This document shows, in pieces, positions 44,950 through 57,717 of a stretch of 64,000 nucleotides of DNA. Origin of the DNA: Pocillopora verrucosa (taxonomy: Eukaryota > Cnidaria > Anthozoa > Scleractinia > Pocilloporidae); NCBI RefSeq assembly GCF_036669915.1, contig NC_089325.1, positions 14,457,235 through 14,521,234 of the forward strand. Reading direction: 5' to 3'. The notes below the pieces were generated by a model that saw only the letters and a program-made list of their open reading frames with translations, was not told the DNA's origin and did no database searches. Position 1 is the first letter of the stretch. Each line of letters starts with the position of its first letter. A program made the position numbers and the translations under genes.

Positions 44950-47190
44950 AAGCGGTAAAAGCCATCACCCCATTAAGACCCTCATGTAAAGGGTAATATT
45001 CGTACTTTTAAGATATTTCATTTTACCATATACCACATGGGTGAATAGTGCGTGCTGATCCGCTGGTTTGGGAGTGATTAGCATGTACTATTCACCTCCG
45101 AACAGCCGATGAGACAAATTAAATTGTGCGTTAACAATTTAATTTCCGACTAATTTCTTTTAGTATATTGACAGAAACATGTGAGACTATTAGAGAGCTG
45201 ATAGACTCACGAACTTTTTTTTCGTTCCTCCTGTTTTTTTGTTATTTTTTTTCTTTGTTTTTAGTCCTGTCTTAAATCATGTATCTATTTGTTTATTTTC
45301 TCTTACGTACACGAGTCGACAAAAGCACGCTGAGAATATATTTATAATTTATTACTTTTGTAATGCCTCATTATGGCCAAGGAAAAACTGAAGCGTATAT
45401 ATGAAGAGGAGAGGGAGGCAAGGAGAGCTGAATTGATTCACAAATGTACACAGGTGGTCGAGCAAGATACGGAAATTTATACTTATTCTTGATGTAAAAC
45501 TTGTTCGGCTTTATTTCCGAGTTGCTGGTCAGTCATTTCATCAACACGCGGTACAAAGCGATCAATGAACAAAAACATACCCACTGATCAATAATTAATA
45601 ATACCATTTGGCCTCTCTGCACAGAATGCCTCATTATCAAACTTATCGTGGCTGGGAGCATTTTTCAGGCGCCAAAAGCCATTATCAGTTGTTCTTTGCG
45701 CGAGGAACGGCAATCCGGGATTTACTTCGAATCTTATGAAGAGATATGAAGACAATGTATCTTTGGTACCAGCTTTCAGTCGTTCTATCAGGTAAGTATG
45801 TGATTTAAAATATTACTTAAAGGTAAACAGCTCGAGACAGTGACGAAAAATCGGTAATTTTTGAATGAACGTTCGCCTTTCACCTATGCAAAGTCCCATT
45901 ACGTTTTTGCCATCCTTGGATAGAAAAAGCATAAAAATTTTGCAAGAGAGGAGAATTCCAACCGATTGAATTTTGCAAGAAAGAAAGATTCTTACGACGA
46001 GTAACTGAAACTTAATTTCCGACGCTGAAAAATTTATGTATGCGAAAAATCTCTTTTCTTCGCAGTCATCACAACAATATGTTATTAAGGAAACAGTGAT
46101 AGACCAAAGGCAACAATTCTGTATGAATAATTAAAAAATTGAACTCTCACAGTTTCGATTGAAAATTTTTTAGCTTTGCTTTTGTTATATTTGCTAAAAT
46201 TAACGGCGATTCTGCGCTAAAAAGACTGAATATATGCCACACTTCTTTCAAAATTCAAATTTCCAAAAGACGTTATCAATAACAAAAGCAACAGAGATCA
46301 CAGCAAATTGTGGCGCAGGAACTGTAATAGCTTGGGGGACCAAATAATGAGTTTTCTCGTCTCGTATTAAATTAAAAAATGCCACGAAACTTTTATCCAG
46401 TCTGAAAGAAACCAATTTGGTTCTTTTTCCTCGATGTTCCCTCTTCCTGAACTCTGTAATGATAAATAAATTTGTCTATCAAGGTTTGGGGGAGAAAAAA
46501 ACCATCTTCCCGTCGCATAAATTAGAAAATAATTCGGTGGATGACTCTTTCGGTAAACTCTTGAGGTTTTTTGTATTCAAATGACCATCAGTTTTAACTC
46601 GACCTATTGTTTTGACTGGTAACCTCAATAAATTGATTTTAAAAGCAGAGGCCTAGTTTATAATTAAAACTGAAATTTTTTCAACCGCGAAATAAAAACT
46701 GAGGTTGCTGTTGTGGGGAGGAATTCCGCGAGCTTTTTATTGTTTTCCTTATCAATTTTTTCTTTAGAAAAAGTAATGTGGGTGGCCTTTCTAATTTAAT
46801 GAAACAAATGTGTAATAAGAAAAAACACAAAGCCACGAGAAAGAAACATACAATAAAATTATTGAACGCTTTTATTTATCTTTCTTTTGCATAGCACTGT
46901 CGTGTGTGAGGCTAGTTCTTGCTAATGGTAAGTATTGGAAGGTTTTGTTTTGAAACATATGCACAGAGATCTTGTTCAGTTCAGTACAGCAAAATTCTCC
47001 TTAGGATACAAATTGAACGAATGAACCCAATCTTAAAAGATGTGGGCTAATTTAGATCGCTATTTGTATTCGAGGCACAAATTGCAATATTTAAGGGCTT
47101 TGGTGGTCTTATTGTAAAATTGACAAAATTTGAATAAAGCCGGGCACCTGTTTCCAAGGGACGGCTCTTCATTTTCACTCTTCAAACATG
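44950..47190 (+). repeat. segmental duplication, copy A (promoter and exons 1-2 of the LamG-CUB gene)
   Basis: It is similar over its length to 58728-61622, beginning with TAAAAGCCATCACC and ending near GGGACGGCTCTT. Copy A leads into the rest of the LamG-CUB gene; copy B does not. Confidence 0.85.
45373..45492 (+). CDS. 39-codon small ORF upstream of the LamG-CUB gene
   Basis: Starts MAKEKLKRIYEEEREARRAE and ends in TEIYTYS. Highly charged, likely helical. In the duplicated copy (59836-59964) the frame stays open with a few replacements, but the ATG is lost. It may be 5' leader sequence. Weak support as a gene. Confidence 0.3.
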   Translation: MAKEKLKRIYEEEREARRAELIHKCTQVVEQDTEIYTYS

Positions 47191-50100
47191 CTTAGAAAAA
47201 TAACTTTTTCTATAATTTATGGACTACCGGTTGGAAGGACAGGCGGACTGTTGTAACAGACTAATGGACCCACTCGGAAGGCTCTCTTTCCAGGAGCCAT
47301 TTTTTTAAAAAAATTAATTTCATGCTCGCTTTACTTTCATTGAGATGGAAGGGCCAATTTTTTTTCCTTTTTTTCATTTTCGATGGGTGGTTGATGCTTC
47401 TTTCGTGAATATTTACCACAAGGGATGGGGCTGAGAGGTGTGGGGGGGGGGGGGGAGGGGCGGAAGAAAAATAGGGGATTGCATGGTTTTCAAGGGGAAC
47501 AGACCGGGGATCGGCCGTCGCTATAAAGGGGGGAGACTGTTGCAAATTGACTGCCAATAAAGGGGGATCATTGGAATGCTACAGAGTCTTAGGGATGGAT
47601 CAGGTAAAACCTCCCCCTCCTCCAGGCGATTAATTTTGATATCAGTGAAAAGAGGGAATTACGAGGGAGCTGACTGACGCATATTAGATTCTCATTAATA
47701 ATTATCGTGAAGTATAGAATATAGATCTCGTTATTCGTGTTTTAAAAAAAAACAGATGCCTCTATCACAGGAGTAACTTTCAGAGCGAGGACGAGTTATA
47801 TAGCGTACCATTTCAACAAAACCTCATCTTTCCCGGGGATTACCTTCAGACTTGAATTTTCATCAACAAGTTGCAAGGGTGATTTGATACTGGTGACAAG
47901 CATGGACACTGATAACTTTTTCAAAATTGTCTTGGACAATGAAGTTAAGACCACCTTCCATTACAAGCTTGGAGATGGAGATTTTAGCGTATCGGCGATA
48001 GTTCCTGCAAACAAATCCTTCTGTGATGGTCAAAGACATATCGTACGCTTTGAACGATACGGAAAAACAATCAAGTATGGTGTGGATGATGGTCAAGAAG
48101 TACAAACGAACGAGCCAGGAATCCCAATTGCCACTTTTAGTAAGCCAGATAAGATTGTCCTTGGAGGAATTTCCAGCAACAAATTCGATGGCTGTGTTTA
48201 CAGCGCATCAGTGCTGTTCTACTGGAAAAAACACCCAAGTAGAAACGTCAAAGTAAATATCATAGAGCGCTATCTCAAAAAAGATCCCAGGATTCGGTCA
48301 GGTGCTGTGTTTGTCGGAGCTTGTCCTGATTCTACAAAAGTAATTTATCACAAAAGCCAAGGTAAGCCAGTTATTTAGTCCACACAATCCGTGCAGTAAA
48401 CAACAGTGGTCTTCCTAGTTGCACGATAAAAACTCCATTTTAGGGCAGAGGGTGTCTTTTTGAAGCCTTGAATAGGACGTGAGTGTTGTTGGTGTGCCGT
48501 GTAGTATATGGGATGCACGCGCAGTACATGTGAGGTACGTATGCGGTACATGTGCGGTCCATGTGTGGTACATGTGCAGTACTTACAATTTCGTTCTTTA
48601 AAATACAAATTTTAAATTTCCTTTCTGCACGAATAAGCTACACGTGGCTCCACAGAGTCAATCAACGATAATTCATACAGAACAAAAGGGAAGGATTTCG
48701 AAAACACTCCAAATCGAGATCAATTCGGTCAGGTATAAAATAACTTTTCAATCGACGCGCAAAAATTTTGGAAATTAAAACCGAAAATTTTTGTCGAACA
48801 GAACACGCCATATAGGGCGTTAGTTCAAACATTTGCAGGTTTCTCCACTTCCAACCTATTCACGATCACGTGAGCCAATACTTTGCGAAATTTCTACGTG
48901 TTTAGCACAGAGCTACTATTGCAGAACTTACCATGCAATTATAACTTTCAGAATGTACAAGTTCAAACACAGATATCTCCATGAGCGCTGAGTGGGGTGT
49001 GATCGCAAGTCCTCGCCTCGATAATTCAAGTCACATCAGTCGATGTTCTTGGCACATCTCGGCGCCTTTCAATCATCGTTTAAAATTCACACTGCTGTTC
49101 TACAATTTTAGTAGTTTTGAATCCTGTTCAAACAGTAAAATCGTTGTCTTTGACGGCTTATCTAATTCCTCGAATGTTCTGGAAAGATTCTCTTGTCCCA
49201 AGTCAAGCAGAGCATTGTTCACAAGTGGTCGGCATATGATGGTCGAAGCAACTCTTCCCATGCAGAAAAATGATATTGATTTCATTGCCGTTTATGATGT
49301 TGTGGGAATCGACGCAGGTACGTGAAAAGCTAATTTCATGAAACATCGGCAGATGAACTTTAGAAAGGAATCAAAAGATCAGTTTTCATATGATATTTTC
49401 GTAATGATAACATATTCTATCATATGTATATTAGTGCTCTCGTTCGCAAAAGCGCCCCCTCTCTGACAAGCACACACTCGAATTTGTTTTTGTTAATTAG
49501 CACCGCTTTGGGCAAGCACCCTAACTTCAGTAAGCGCCCCTATTTCAATAAGTACCCCTATTCTGCTTCAGTGATAGCACTGCTAGCTAGAGTGTATTCC
49601 CTACCATCATCATGCCAATATTCACTGTCTATCAATTTTGTCATTTTTACAGTTTCTGGTTTTTTTTTCTTTTTGAGTAAATTACACATCAAAGCTTTGT
49701 TTCGTAAATTCTGCTGTTTTTCAACTAATTAAGAAATATAAGCTTCTTGTTTCGGCAAGCGACCTCCCTAGTGATACCAAAAGTCAAATAAGCACCCGGG
49801 CGCCAAATCATTATTGTAAGTGTACAAACGGCTTTGTTGAGCAAAATTTGCTAATGTAAAATGTTAAAAAAGGAAGGCAGCTTTGAACTATCTTTGCGGG
49901 ACTAAATGCTACATAATTACCAGTCATAAAATAGTTTAAGCTTTTGAAAGGAAGAGAATATGGTTGTCATACTCAGTGTCTGAAACAGCCAAAGTACCAG
50001 TTATCGGCTACTTCTCTCTTTCTTGACCTCGGTTATGATAATTTAACACCAACTAGAATAGCTTACATATAGCAACAAAAACTTTCTAAATTAAGAATGA

Positions 50101-52071
50101 TGGTAAATTTGTACATAAATTATTGAAATAAAAATAGATGTTTTGCGTCTGGAGCGTAGGAGAATAAAAAATAAATTTTGAATGCTGATCGGGAATCAGA
50201 CCCCTATGGAGTTCCCTGTGGCTCGGTGTTTGAGCATCAGAGCACGGAATCCGAAAGTCGGAGGCTCGGGGCCTGGGTTATATTCCTCTTGTAGACTCAA
50301 TTAATTTCCTTTGTTCCTCCTCATGACCAGACACAAAAACTTAAACTAAACTTTTCCTTAAAGAAAATTTTTTTCATTCATGTTTATCAAAACGCAAAAT
50401 GAACACAGTCCTTAGGCAGGTGGAGGATGATATAGAAAAAATCTGAACTCAGTTCTTTATTCATAACCGATGTGTGGACCCTTCTTCCCAGGACCTTGTC
50501 CAACAAACAAGAAACTGAGTGGCAAGTCTGGTACGATACAAAGTCCAAATTTTCCGAATAATTATGAAGCTGAGCATGACTGCTCCTGGATAATATCAGT
50601 GCCGCGTGGTAATCACGTGCTGTTGTCGTTTAACCGAACTGACTTCCACATCCATTCGTGCAATAAAATTTGCGATTGCGACTTCCTTGAGGTCCGTGCC
50701 GGAACGACTGCCGGAGGAATGCTTCTTGGGAAGTTCTGTGGTAGTGACCCTCCGTCTCCCATCTATGTTAACGGAAGTGATATGTGGCTGCGTTTTGTGA
50801 GTAACAAGCTCTCAAATAACAAGGGATTTCGTGCAAAGTTTGAAGCCATCACACCACTGAAAGGTATGTTATCTTTGGAACTGCAAATGATAACTCTGTG
50901 ATTGTGGCTTTAAGGACTTTTACAGCAATTTGCGGTCCCATTTCAGGGGGAAAAAACACTGCAGGTTCAATAGGAAAGCTTCTTGTGATCCAAGTTAAAT
51001 TCCCACTCCTCAGCCTCCCTCCGAAAGATGGACGAGGCCTAACTCAGAAGCGAAGAGATTCCCTCTCGCATGAAAGTGAATAATTCCTTCTTAGAATGAG
51101 TCCTACATACAAATTAAATTTAGCTTGTTAGAAAGTCCTCTCCACGAGTTCGAGTAGGGCACTAGACACATTCATAACTTCTGCTGAGACGCTTCTGTTT
51201 CACCTTGTGGTTAAGTTGACTTGAATAACACAAAGCGAATGTCTTATAGGACTTTGGTTTTGCTTTCTTTGGTCGATTTTTATTGAAGATTTTGGTATAT
51301 GCATCTGTAGGTGTAAAAAAAAAAGAGAGTAAGTAAGGAAAAGTAAAGCAAATCAAGGAAAATACCTAAATTATTTTCGACACTCAATTTGAATTTTTTT
51401 TATAATTATTTACTATTCTTACTTACATCACCTTATTTCTCTCACTAGACAAATGTCCATGGAACGAGACTTTTACGGCTCGTGAAGGCTTGATTCTGAG
51501 CCCACGGTTTGCTCTAGATTATCCCGGCAATATGGAATGCATCTGGAGAATCCATGTCCCCGAAAAATCCAGAGTGGAATTCAATTTTTCAACACCGATC
51601 TACTTTGACCCGAATTGTACCGACGTTATAGAAATTAGAGACGGACTTCATGAAAACAGTCCACTGCTCAAACGGTATTGTGCCTCCTCTGCCACTCCTA
51701 ACGGGATCGTTTCGACTGGAAGAGAAATGTTTGTGCGCTTCAAGTCAGACGGCTACATACGGGATCATGAAGTTTCTATGGCAGGGTTTAACGCCAGCTA
51801 CTATGCCGTGGATATCAAGTCAGGTATGCTTAGGGACCTGGCATTATTTGTCACGAGGAGGGAGGGGGGGGGGAGGAGGGAAGGGGGTCGGAGTCGTTAC
51901 AAACAGAGTATAGAATGGGAACTCTAAAATTTCTGATTTGAACTTGTAGGCTAATTTTTTCAATCACATTACTAACATTTTTTTTGTCTATCCTTAGGCG
52001 GAGACTCCCTCAAGACATGTTTTTATTTGAGTTTTATTTATTTTCTAATTTTCTCTTTGGTTTGCTTGTAA
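45746..52071 (+). CDS. LamG-CUB-CUB-CUB protein with GPI-type tail (seven exons)
   Basis: Exons: 45746-45791, 46895-46927, 47756-48361, 48952-49317, 50492-50863, 51449-51823, 51998-52071. All six introns are GT-AG and phase 1; the sum is 624 codons including the stop. Exons 1-2: signal peptide (MKTMYLWYQLSVVLSALSC). Exon 3: laminin-G-like domain, residues 27-228 (ITFRLEF, FCDGQRHIVRFERYG, KIVLGGI, FDGCVYSASV). Exons 4-6: one CUB each (229-350, 351-474, 475-599), the middle one most canonical (GTIQSPNFPNNYEAEHDCSW). Exon 7: GGDSLK then about 18 hydrophobic residues to the stop without a cytoplasmic tail, which suggests GPI anchoring. Likely an outer-surface or cleaved secreted binding protein; ligand unknown. 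Confidence 0.86.
47420..47640 (+). repeat. G-run repeat family copy
   Basis: G-run at 47440-47460, GATTGCATGGTTTTCAAGG, GGGATCGGCCGTCGC, AAATTGACTGCCAATAAAGG and GGATCAGGTAAAACCTCCCC. It lies in the intron before the LamG exon. Confidence 0.65.
48490..48590. repeat. short minisatellite in an intron of the LamG-CUB gene
   Basis: Repeated ACATGTGCGGT/ACATGTGTGGT-type phrases of about 12 bases, roughly seven imperfect copies. Confidence 0.6.
49430..49810. repeat. AAGCGCCCC-type dispersed repeat
   Basis: Several AAGCGCCCC, TAAGCGCCCCTATTTC and AAGTACCCC phrases occur in an intron, ending CAAATAAGCACCCGGGCGCC. It looks like a non-coding dispersed repeat. Confidence 0.4.
50195..50300 (+). repeat. 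tRNA-like SINE head
   Basis: CCCTGTGGCTCGGTGTTTGA resembles an A box in context, and GGAGGCTCGGGGCCTGGG sits where a B box would be. Related pieces lie at 55265-55350 and 58490-58720. Confidence 0.5.
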
Positions 52072-52189
52072 TTTTGATTACTGAGAGCAAAAGCGTGAAC
52101 TTTGTACTTTGTGCGTTTAATTAGATGAATGTAAAAAAAAAAAAATCACAAGTTTTTCACGCTAACAAAACAGTTAATATTTGGGATCG

Positions 52190-52460
52190 ATATATAGGGG
52201 GCTGTCATTACTTTTCGCCTGAGGGAGGGGTCAATCAAGGATTCTTTTGGGGGGCCTCCATAGTTTTCTGGGGAAACAGGGGGAAAAAGTCATCGCTACC
52301 TAGTATAAAAAAAGGACAATAGAAAATTGACTGCCAATGAGGGGATCATTAGAATGTATGACGTCAGCTGCAAACCGAGAATATAAAGGGAGCACAACCA
52401 AAATCCTTAACCCACCCATCCCCTCACTTTCTTGTCACAGGGCGATAAGTAGGGACCTTA
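52190..52460 (+). repeat. G-run repeat family, long copy
   Basis: GGGGGCTGTCATTACTTTTC at the start, GGGGGGCCTCCATAGTTTTC, AAAATTGACTGCCAATGAGG, ACAACCAAAATCCTTAACCC and a closing GGGCGATAAGTAGGGACC. The start and end phrases define the likely boundaries of the family. It lies just downstream of the LamG-CUB gene. Confidence 0.65.
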
Positions 52461-52942
52461 AGCAGTCAGGACGCCAACGCTAATGAAGACGTCGATGAAA
52501 CAATGAGTTTGTATTTAAAGCTAGGATTTCGTGAATGGCTGAGTGTGTTTAAGGTCTCTTACGGCGCTCAGCTTTACCTAATTAAGCAGCGTTGAGTTGC
52601 AACTGGTACTGGAGACTCAAATAGTTTGCCGTCGTGGTTTTCATGCTCAGACCGCGCAAATCCTGGTGATTTCACTAGTGTTGATTTACAGAGGACGGCT
52701 AAAAATGTGCAAACTTTTAAAACGCACGTGCTTAGCTATTGTGCCGCCCTTTGGACCTTTAACTTTGCCACGTCCTCGTTGCCGTCTTTGCCGTAGTTTG
52801 CTTAAGGTCCTTAATAATGGCCTGTCGCTCACTGCGCTGGATGCCTATGGGAGAGTAATTTCGTTTTTAAAGCTTGTCAGTAGTGTTACCATGGTCTAGT
52901 GTTGATTGCTCACCTTAAAGGTCACCAAACTGATAACACATC

Positions 52943-53079
52943 GGATCAATATCAATATCTGGGCAACTGCCCACCTACCCCTCCCCTAACCCAACATTAA
53001 CCCTAACCTGTTATCAATTGACTGTTGTTGGGTTAGGGGAGGGGTAGGTGGACAGTTGCCCAGATACTGATATTGATCC
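52943..53079. repeat. near-perfect foldback element
   Basis: Left arm GGATCAATATCAATATCTGG...CCCAAC, right arm its complement ending GATATTGATCC. Arms are about 55 bases with a short centre. No coding. MITE-like. Confidence 0.85.
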
Positions 53080-53784
53080 AACATATCTTTGATGGCCTTT
53101 GCACCGAGGAAACAAACGAAAAACGTTGAAGCTATGATCTCTTTCACTGTTAATGTTTGTGCCACCTTAATAAATTAGAAAATCTATTTCTTCTAAGTTT
53201 AAATTTAACAAAAAAATCATTTCCCAGTTCAGCTGTAGGCAATCGAGGCAGAGAAAAATTTCAGATTAAAAATTTTCAACACCTAGTGGTTATATATCAA
53301 AATGTTTATTGTCTGAGTCTGGTTGGGCAAGACGGGAAAATATTTGGTTCTCGGCCATGACGTACGGACCTCGCTGTGCTCGGTTTATACATCATGACCT
53401 AGAGCCAAATATTTCCCGTTCGGCCCTCCCACTGATTCATTAGGTACATATTATTAAACTAAAAATTGAGATTATTTCACTGTGTAGAATATATATTGCA
53501 GTATATTCGGATGGTAATAATAATAATGGGTGTTCTAGGCGAATTTCCCAGTTAAAAGTTAAAAATACAGAAACATTTACGAATTTTTGTGGTTCCCTTT
53601 ACAATCAAACCCTTTGCCCGTTTTAAGCCCGTCGGCAAAACGGTTCAAACCATGCCCTGCAGGAGTGGAGTGGCAAACGCATACATTACTCATCATGCAG
53701 GTAGTACCCCCTCTCCCTGGGGCTGTCTATCACCTTTAAAATTAAATTCTGTCCATATAATCTCTTATTTCATCTTGATCACGT

Positions 53785-53925
53785 TTACATGACAGGTGGG
53801 GTAACCCCCCTGGGCGGGTTGGCCGGTCTGCTGAGTAGGGTAACCATGTCAGGCGGGGTGACAATTTACCATGTAAACGTCTCAAGGTGGGGTAACCCGC
53901 CTAGCCGGGGTCACGTTCGTATCAC
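53785..53925. repeat. dispersed repeat with GGTGGGGTAACC phrases
   Basis: Phrases GGTGGGGTAACCC, GGCGGGGTGACAATTTACC and GGTGGGGTAACCCGCCTAG recur within 140 bases. Non-coding. Confidence 0.45.
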
Positions 53926-54351
53926 AAAAAGACCAAATAAGCCAAACAAAAGCAAAACACGAGTGTGTTAAAACTTTTTACATTTCCTAGCCGTACCGTG
54001 CAGAGCTAAAACGTTATCACACTCTAGGTCAGAGCTTCGAACTCTCTTATCTTTGCTCTTTACCTCTGAATCAAGGATAGAATGTAAGGAATGTGAGTGA
54101 TATAAACTCTTCTAGTTATTCCACGACTGTAACTTTTGGGCTACATCCCGACAGAGGAATTTATGTAAATGAATCAATTGATCGTTTGTTTTACGAAAAA
54201 GGCTTGAATTTGTGCGTTTATCATATGTACCATCGGTGGTTAAGGATTATAGTCCAAAAGTACAGTTCGTGCGTTCACTGACCTCTTGCTCTGTCGATGC
54301 TGCCTTATCAGTTGTGATGCAGTAAAATCAACAAGAAGGCAAACTACCGCA

Positions 54352-55895
54352 ATGAAATTTCTCTCGATATTTTGGCTGATGGTGACTGCTAGTTCTCTTG
54401 CTTCTTCTTTTGGTAAGTATCTTGGTAGTAATTCCTAATGTCATGTACTGTACTTCGATCGAAAAGTTTTCACGCGAATTTTCATAACAGGGTATCGGCA
54501 GTTATGGGCCGTCTGACTGTCTAAAGGTGATGTATGGACAGTTCGGCTTTCACATAATTTCTAATTCTTTTTCTTTTCGTAATCCAAGTATTATCTTTGT
54601 CACTTTATCACTTTCCTTCGAAGGAATAATAACAGGTATGAATCCTGTTTCGAAGATTATTTCAAATTTTGTTGAGTAGCTAGCGAGCGTGATGTAATGC
54701 ATACGATGTCGCCATTTCGTGAGTTCATGAAAAGCATCAAAGTAAATATGAATGTCAAAAGTTTAAATGTGTCACTAATTTCATGGGAAAGTCCTTTCAG
54801 GACAGTGAAAAACCTTTTCAGTGAGGCTAGCCTTTTATAGTAGGATGACAGTTTATTAAAGTTTGTCTAAAATTGCACTGAACCTCTAACCGCATTAATT
54901 ATTTTGAAGGATCGCTTCTTACTCAACACTGGCGAATTTTGTTCATTGAATTTGCTTGCATTTGATCGAAATTCAACTTCGTATGGTATCTCCTTCGGTC
55001 ACTGAGTATAACGCAGTAAAATTGTCCTTTTCTGGATGTCTGTCGTTGGAAATAACCCATTTTGGTTTTTTTTCAACAAGGGAAAAAGGAGTCCCGAGTG
55101 TTATTTGCTAAGTTAATGTTGACATATCTTGTCACCGCTAATTAAAATCTACAGTCCATCGCGTAAAAATAACTTTGGCCATCAGGCATGGTTTGGGGTA
55201 ATAATAATATTTATAATAATAAGTAAAAGCACGCGAAGTTGAATTTACATTTTAATAACAACGATATGAAAAATAAACATGTGTCTCGTCTTGTCACGAA
55301 TGTGGAACAATTTAAGTCCTCATGAGGAATCGAACCTCAGACGTTCGGTGGCCTTTCAAGAGGGGAATGGGATATAACAAATGCAGATTTGACATTTTAC
55401 GATGAGTATATACTATTTGATAAATAGAATTAAAATGAAAAAAATTTTTTAAAACGTAGATAAAAAAAAATGTCATTCGATTTCCCACCCCTCAACTCCG
55501 CTCCGAGTCTTGTAAAAATACATAAAACAGATTGTTCAGATTCCTTTTTTTCGGTAGGGGAAGACATAAGATGCTACTACTGCGAAAGTCGAGTCTCTTT
55601 TAAGGAGTGCGATGAGAGCATGAAACACGTTCAGTGTGATGGAAAGTTTGGGTTTGATAGATGCACTAAGACATACATCAAGGCTTCCAAATATACACAA
55701 GAAACTTACCTGCGGGGTTGTCTTAGTGCAAGTGCATGCGAGGCTCATTCATGCAAGGCTCGTGGCGATGATACCTGTGAAGTGTCTTGCTGTGCGGAAG
55801 ATTATTGCAACAAATCTACCACTCGGATGGTCAGTGGTACTATGGTATTCATACTTTCAGCCCTTGCTGTTCTAATAGGGCAAATGTTTTACTGA
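54352..55895 (+). CDS. Ly6/uPAR-family three-finger protein with GPI-type tail (two exons)
   Basis: Exons 54352-54412 and 55558-55895; the intron is GT-AG, phase 1, and the total is 133 codons including the stop. Exon 1 is a signal peptide (MKFLSIFWLMVTASSLASS). The mature part starts GEDIRCYYCESRV, carries twelve Cys and ends with the family hallmark CCAEDYCN. The last about 20 residues are hydrophobic (TMVFILSALAVLIGQMFY) with no tail, so a GPI anchor is expected. Ly6 proteins are small surface ligands or receptor modulators; the partner is unknown. The intron holds a SINE piece in reverse orientation (about 55265-55350). Confidence 0.88.
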
Positions 55896-57717
55896 AGAAA
55901 ACATGTGACTTTTCTACAATTGTGTCCTTTGTTGAGGGTTTATATTTGTTTCTTAGGATAACTCTACGTATATGTTGCACAGCTGTGCGAATCTGTGCGG
56001 TTACATGAACACAGCGGTCAAACGTCGGGCATGCGCAAGGGGATCAATTGTGACCGGCTGCACGCCAATTTCCCGCGCAAAATTTCAAAGGAAAACATAA
56101 GAAATAACCGTTGTCTCGCAAAATAAGCGAAGGAATATATTGAAACGTTCACAGAAATAAGTAAAAGGAAATTAAAGTGGGAAAAAAAGGAAAGCTCAAG
56201 TACAAACATCCTGATTTACCATTTTGTTTTGAGCTTTACCAAAACAGTAACACGCTTTTAAAACACTTTGACTCACTCTTTTGTATTTATATTTTTGTAA
56301 TTCGTGTGAGACGACTTGGTTCTAACAGCCTGAAAGTAAGGCACTTAGTCATTACAGCTTTCGCACATGCGCAAACGTTTGATAACTGTGTTGGTGGTTA
56401 TGTGCCGCTCAGAGCGCTTTTATTTATTCCTTGTAGTCCCAGGAGGGATAGAACCGGCTCTTTTGCTAGTTTTTGATCCTCAAGTATTTTTAGTCAGTGC
56501 ATCACAGATCTCTGTCGTTAGAAAAAACATGTTTCCGCAATGGAGGACTCTGCTGGATTCTGCTCAATCAGTGACGTTCTTCGCTCGAATTCTACAAAGC
56601 GACTGGCATTGCATGCTACCTTCAGAAAAAACCACACGAGAACAACAAAAAGAAAAAAACTTGTGCAGCCGATTCCAACGGCCATACTTTTCCAATGATC
56701 TGCAAAATTAAAATAGAGTTCTCAGAAGAAAAATAATCTATCCTAGTCATTAAATTGCACCCTACCCCGTCTTCCCTCGCACAGCTCTTTTTTGTTTTTT
56801 ACTTGCCTTACTATTAGCCTTATATGAATGTGGAACAAAATAATTTCTTGTATTTATCTGTTTTTCAAGAGTAAATTTACTTAATTAACCAAACTCATCA
56901 GCAGCATTGTGGACACACAAGCACATACATGCGTGCTTACCCCCGGAAATCTAAGAAAGACGCGTTAAGATATTAATTTTGCGAAAAGCGAAAAAAATCA
57001 GATTGAATGGTTCGAAAGCTCCTCACATTGACTTTGTGGTGTCCGACTTTTCCCGTCTGAAGGGAAGGCACCGTTATTGACCTCGTCTTGTTCACTCGTC
57101 CAAACTGACACCAGTTTCTTATTTTGAAGGTATTAAGGTAAACAAAATATCTCAAAAACATTTTGTCATGATTTCATTTATGATAATGTTTCCAAGAGAG
57201 GGTTGGAGATATAGTTTCCGCACCCCTCCCCCTCCCCAAAATTTTATAGAGGCGCTCCACAGAAAATTTCCACAATACCCCAAAGGGAATTGTCATTATT
57301 TATTACCTAGGGTGGGGGTGAAGGGCTGGAGCTTTAAGGTTACGTCAGGAGAAAATTGACCCGATCCCCCCTCATGGCCCTGTGATAATCTTATGACCCC
57401 CTCTACCCCCAAACCTTTGTTGGTAGTTAATTGGCATTCAATTTTCTATATCCCCCAGTTATACTCTGTTTACAGCAACTGATCCTCCCTCTGTTCCCTT
57501 AAAAAACATGTGATCCTCAGCTCAAAATCCTTCATCCCACCCTCCCCCCCTCCCCCCCCCCCCGTGATAAATATTCACTGTCTCTAAGTAAGTGCGCTTG
57601 AACTCAGGTCAAGCACCGCGTAATAAAGTTTTCTTATATTTTAATGTCGATGATTGAAAAGTGGATTAATCCTTACCAGAATTCAAAGGCTCAGTGAAGA
57701 ATCCTATCTGTGGTTTA
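55896..57717. other. intergenic, no recognised gene
   Basis: Short frames only. A C-run form of the G-run repeat family lies at about 57200-57570: GGCATTCAATTTTCTATATC is the complement-side phrase of the AAAATTGACTGCC motif. Confidence 0.45.

Noticed and set aside
47261-47557. Minus ORF with a Pro-rich stretch
   Set aside because: It is the complement of the G-run repeat at 47440-47460 and has no family features.
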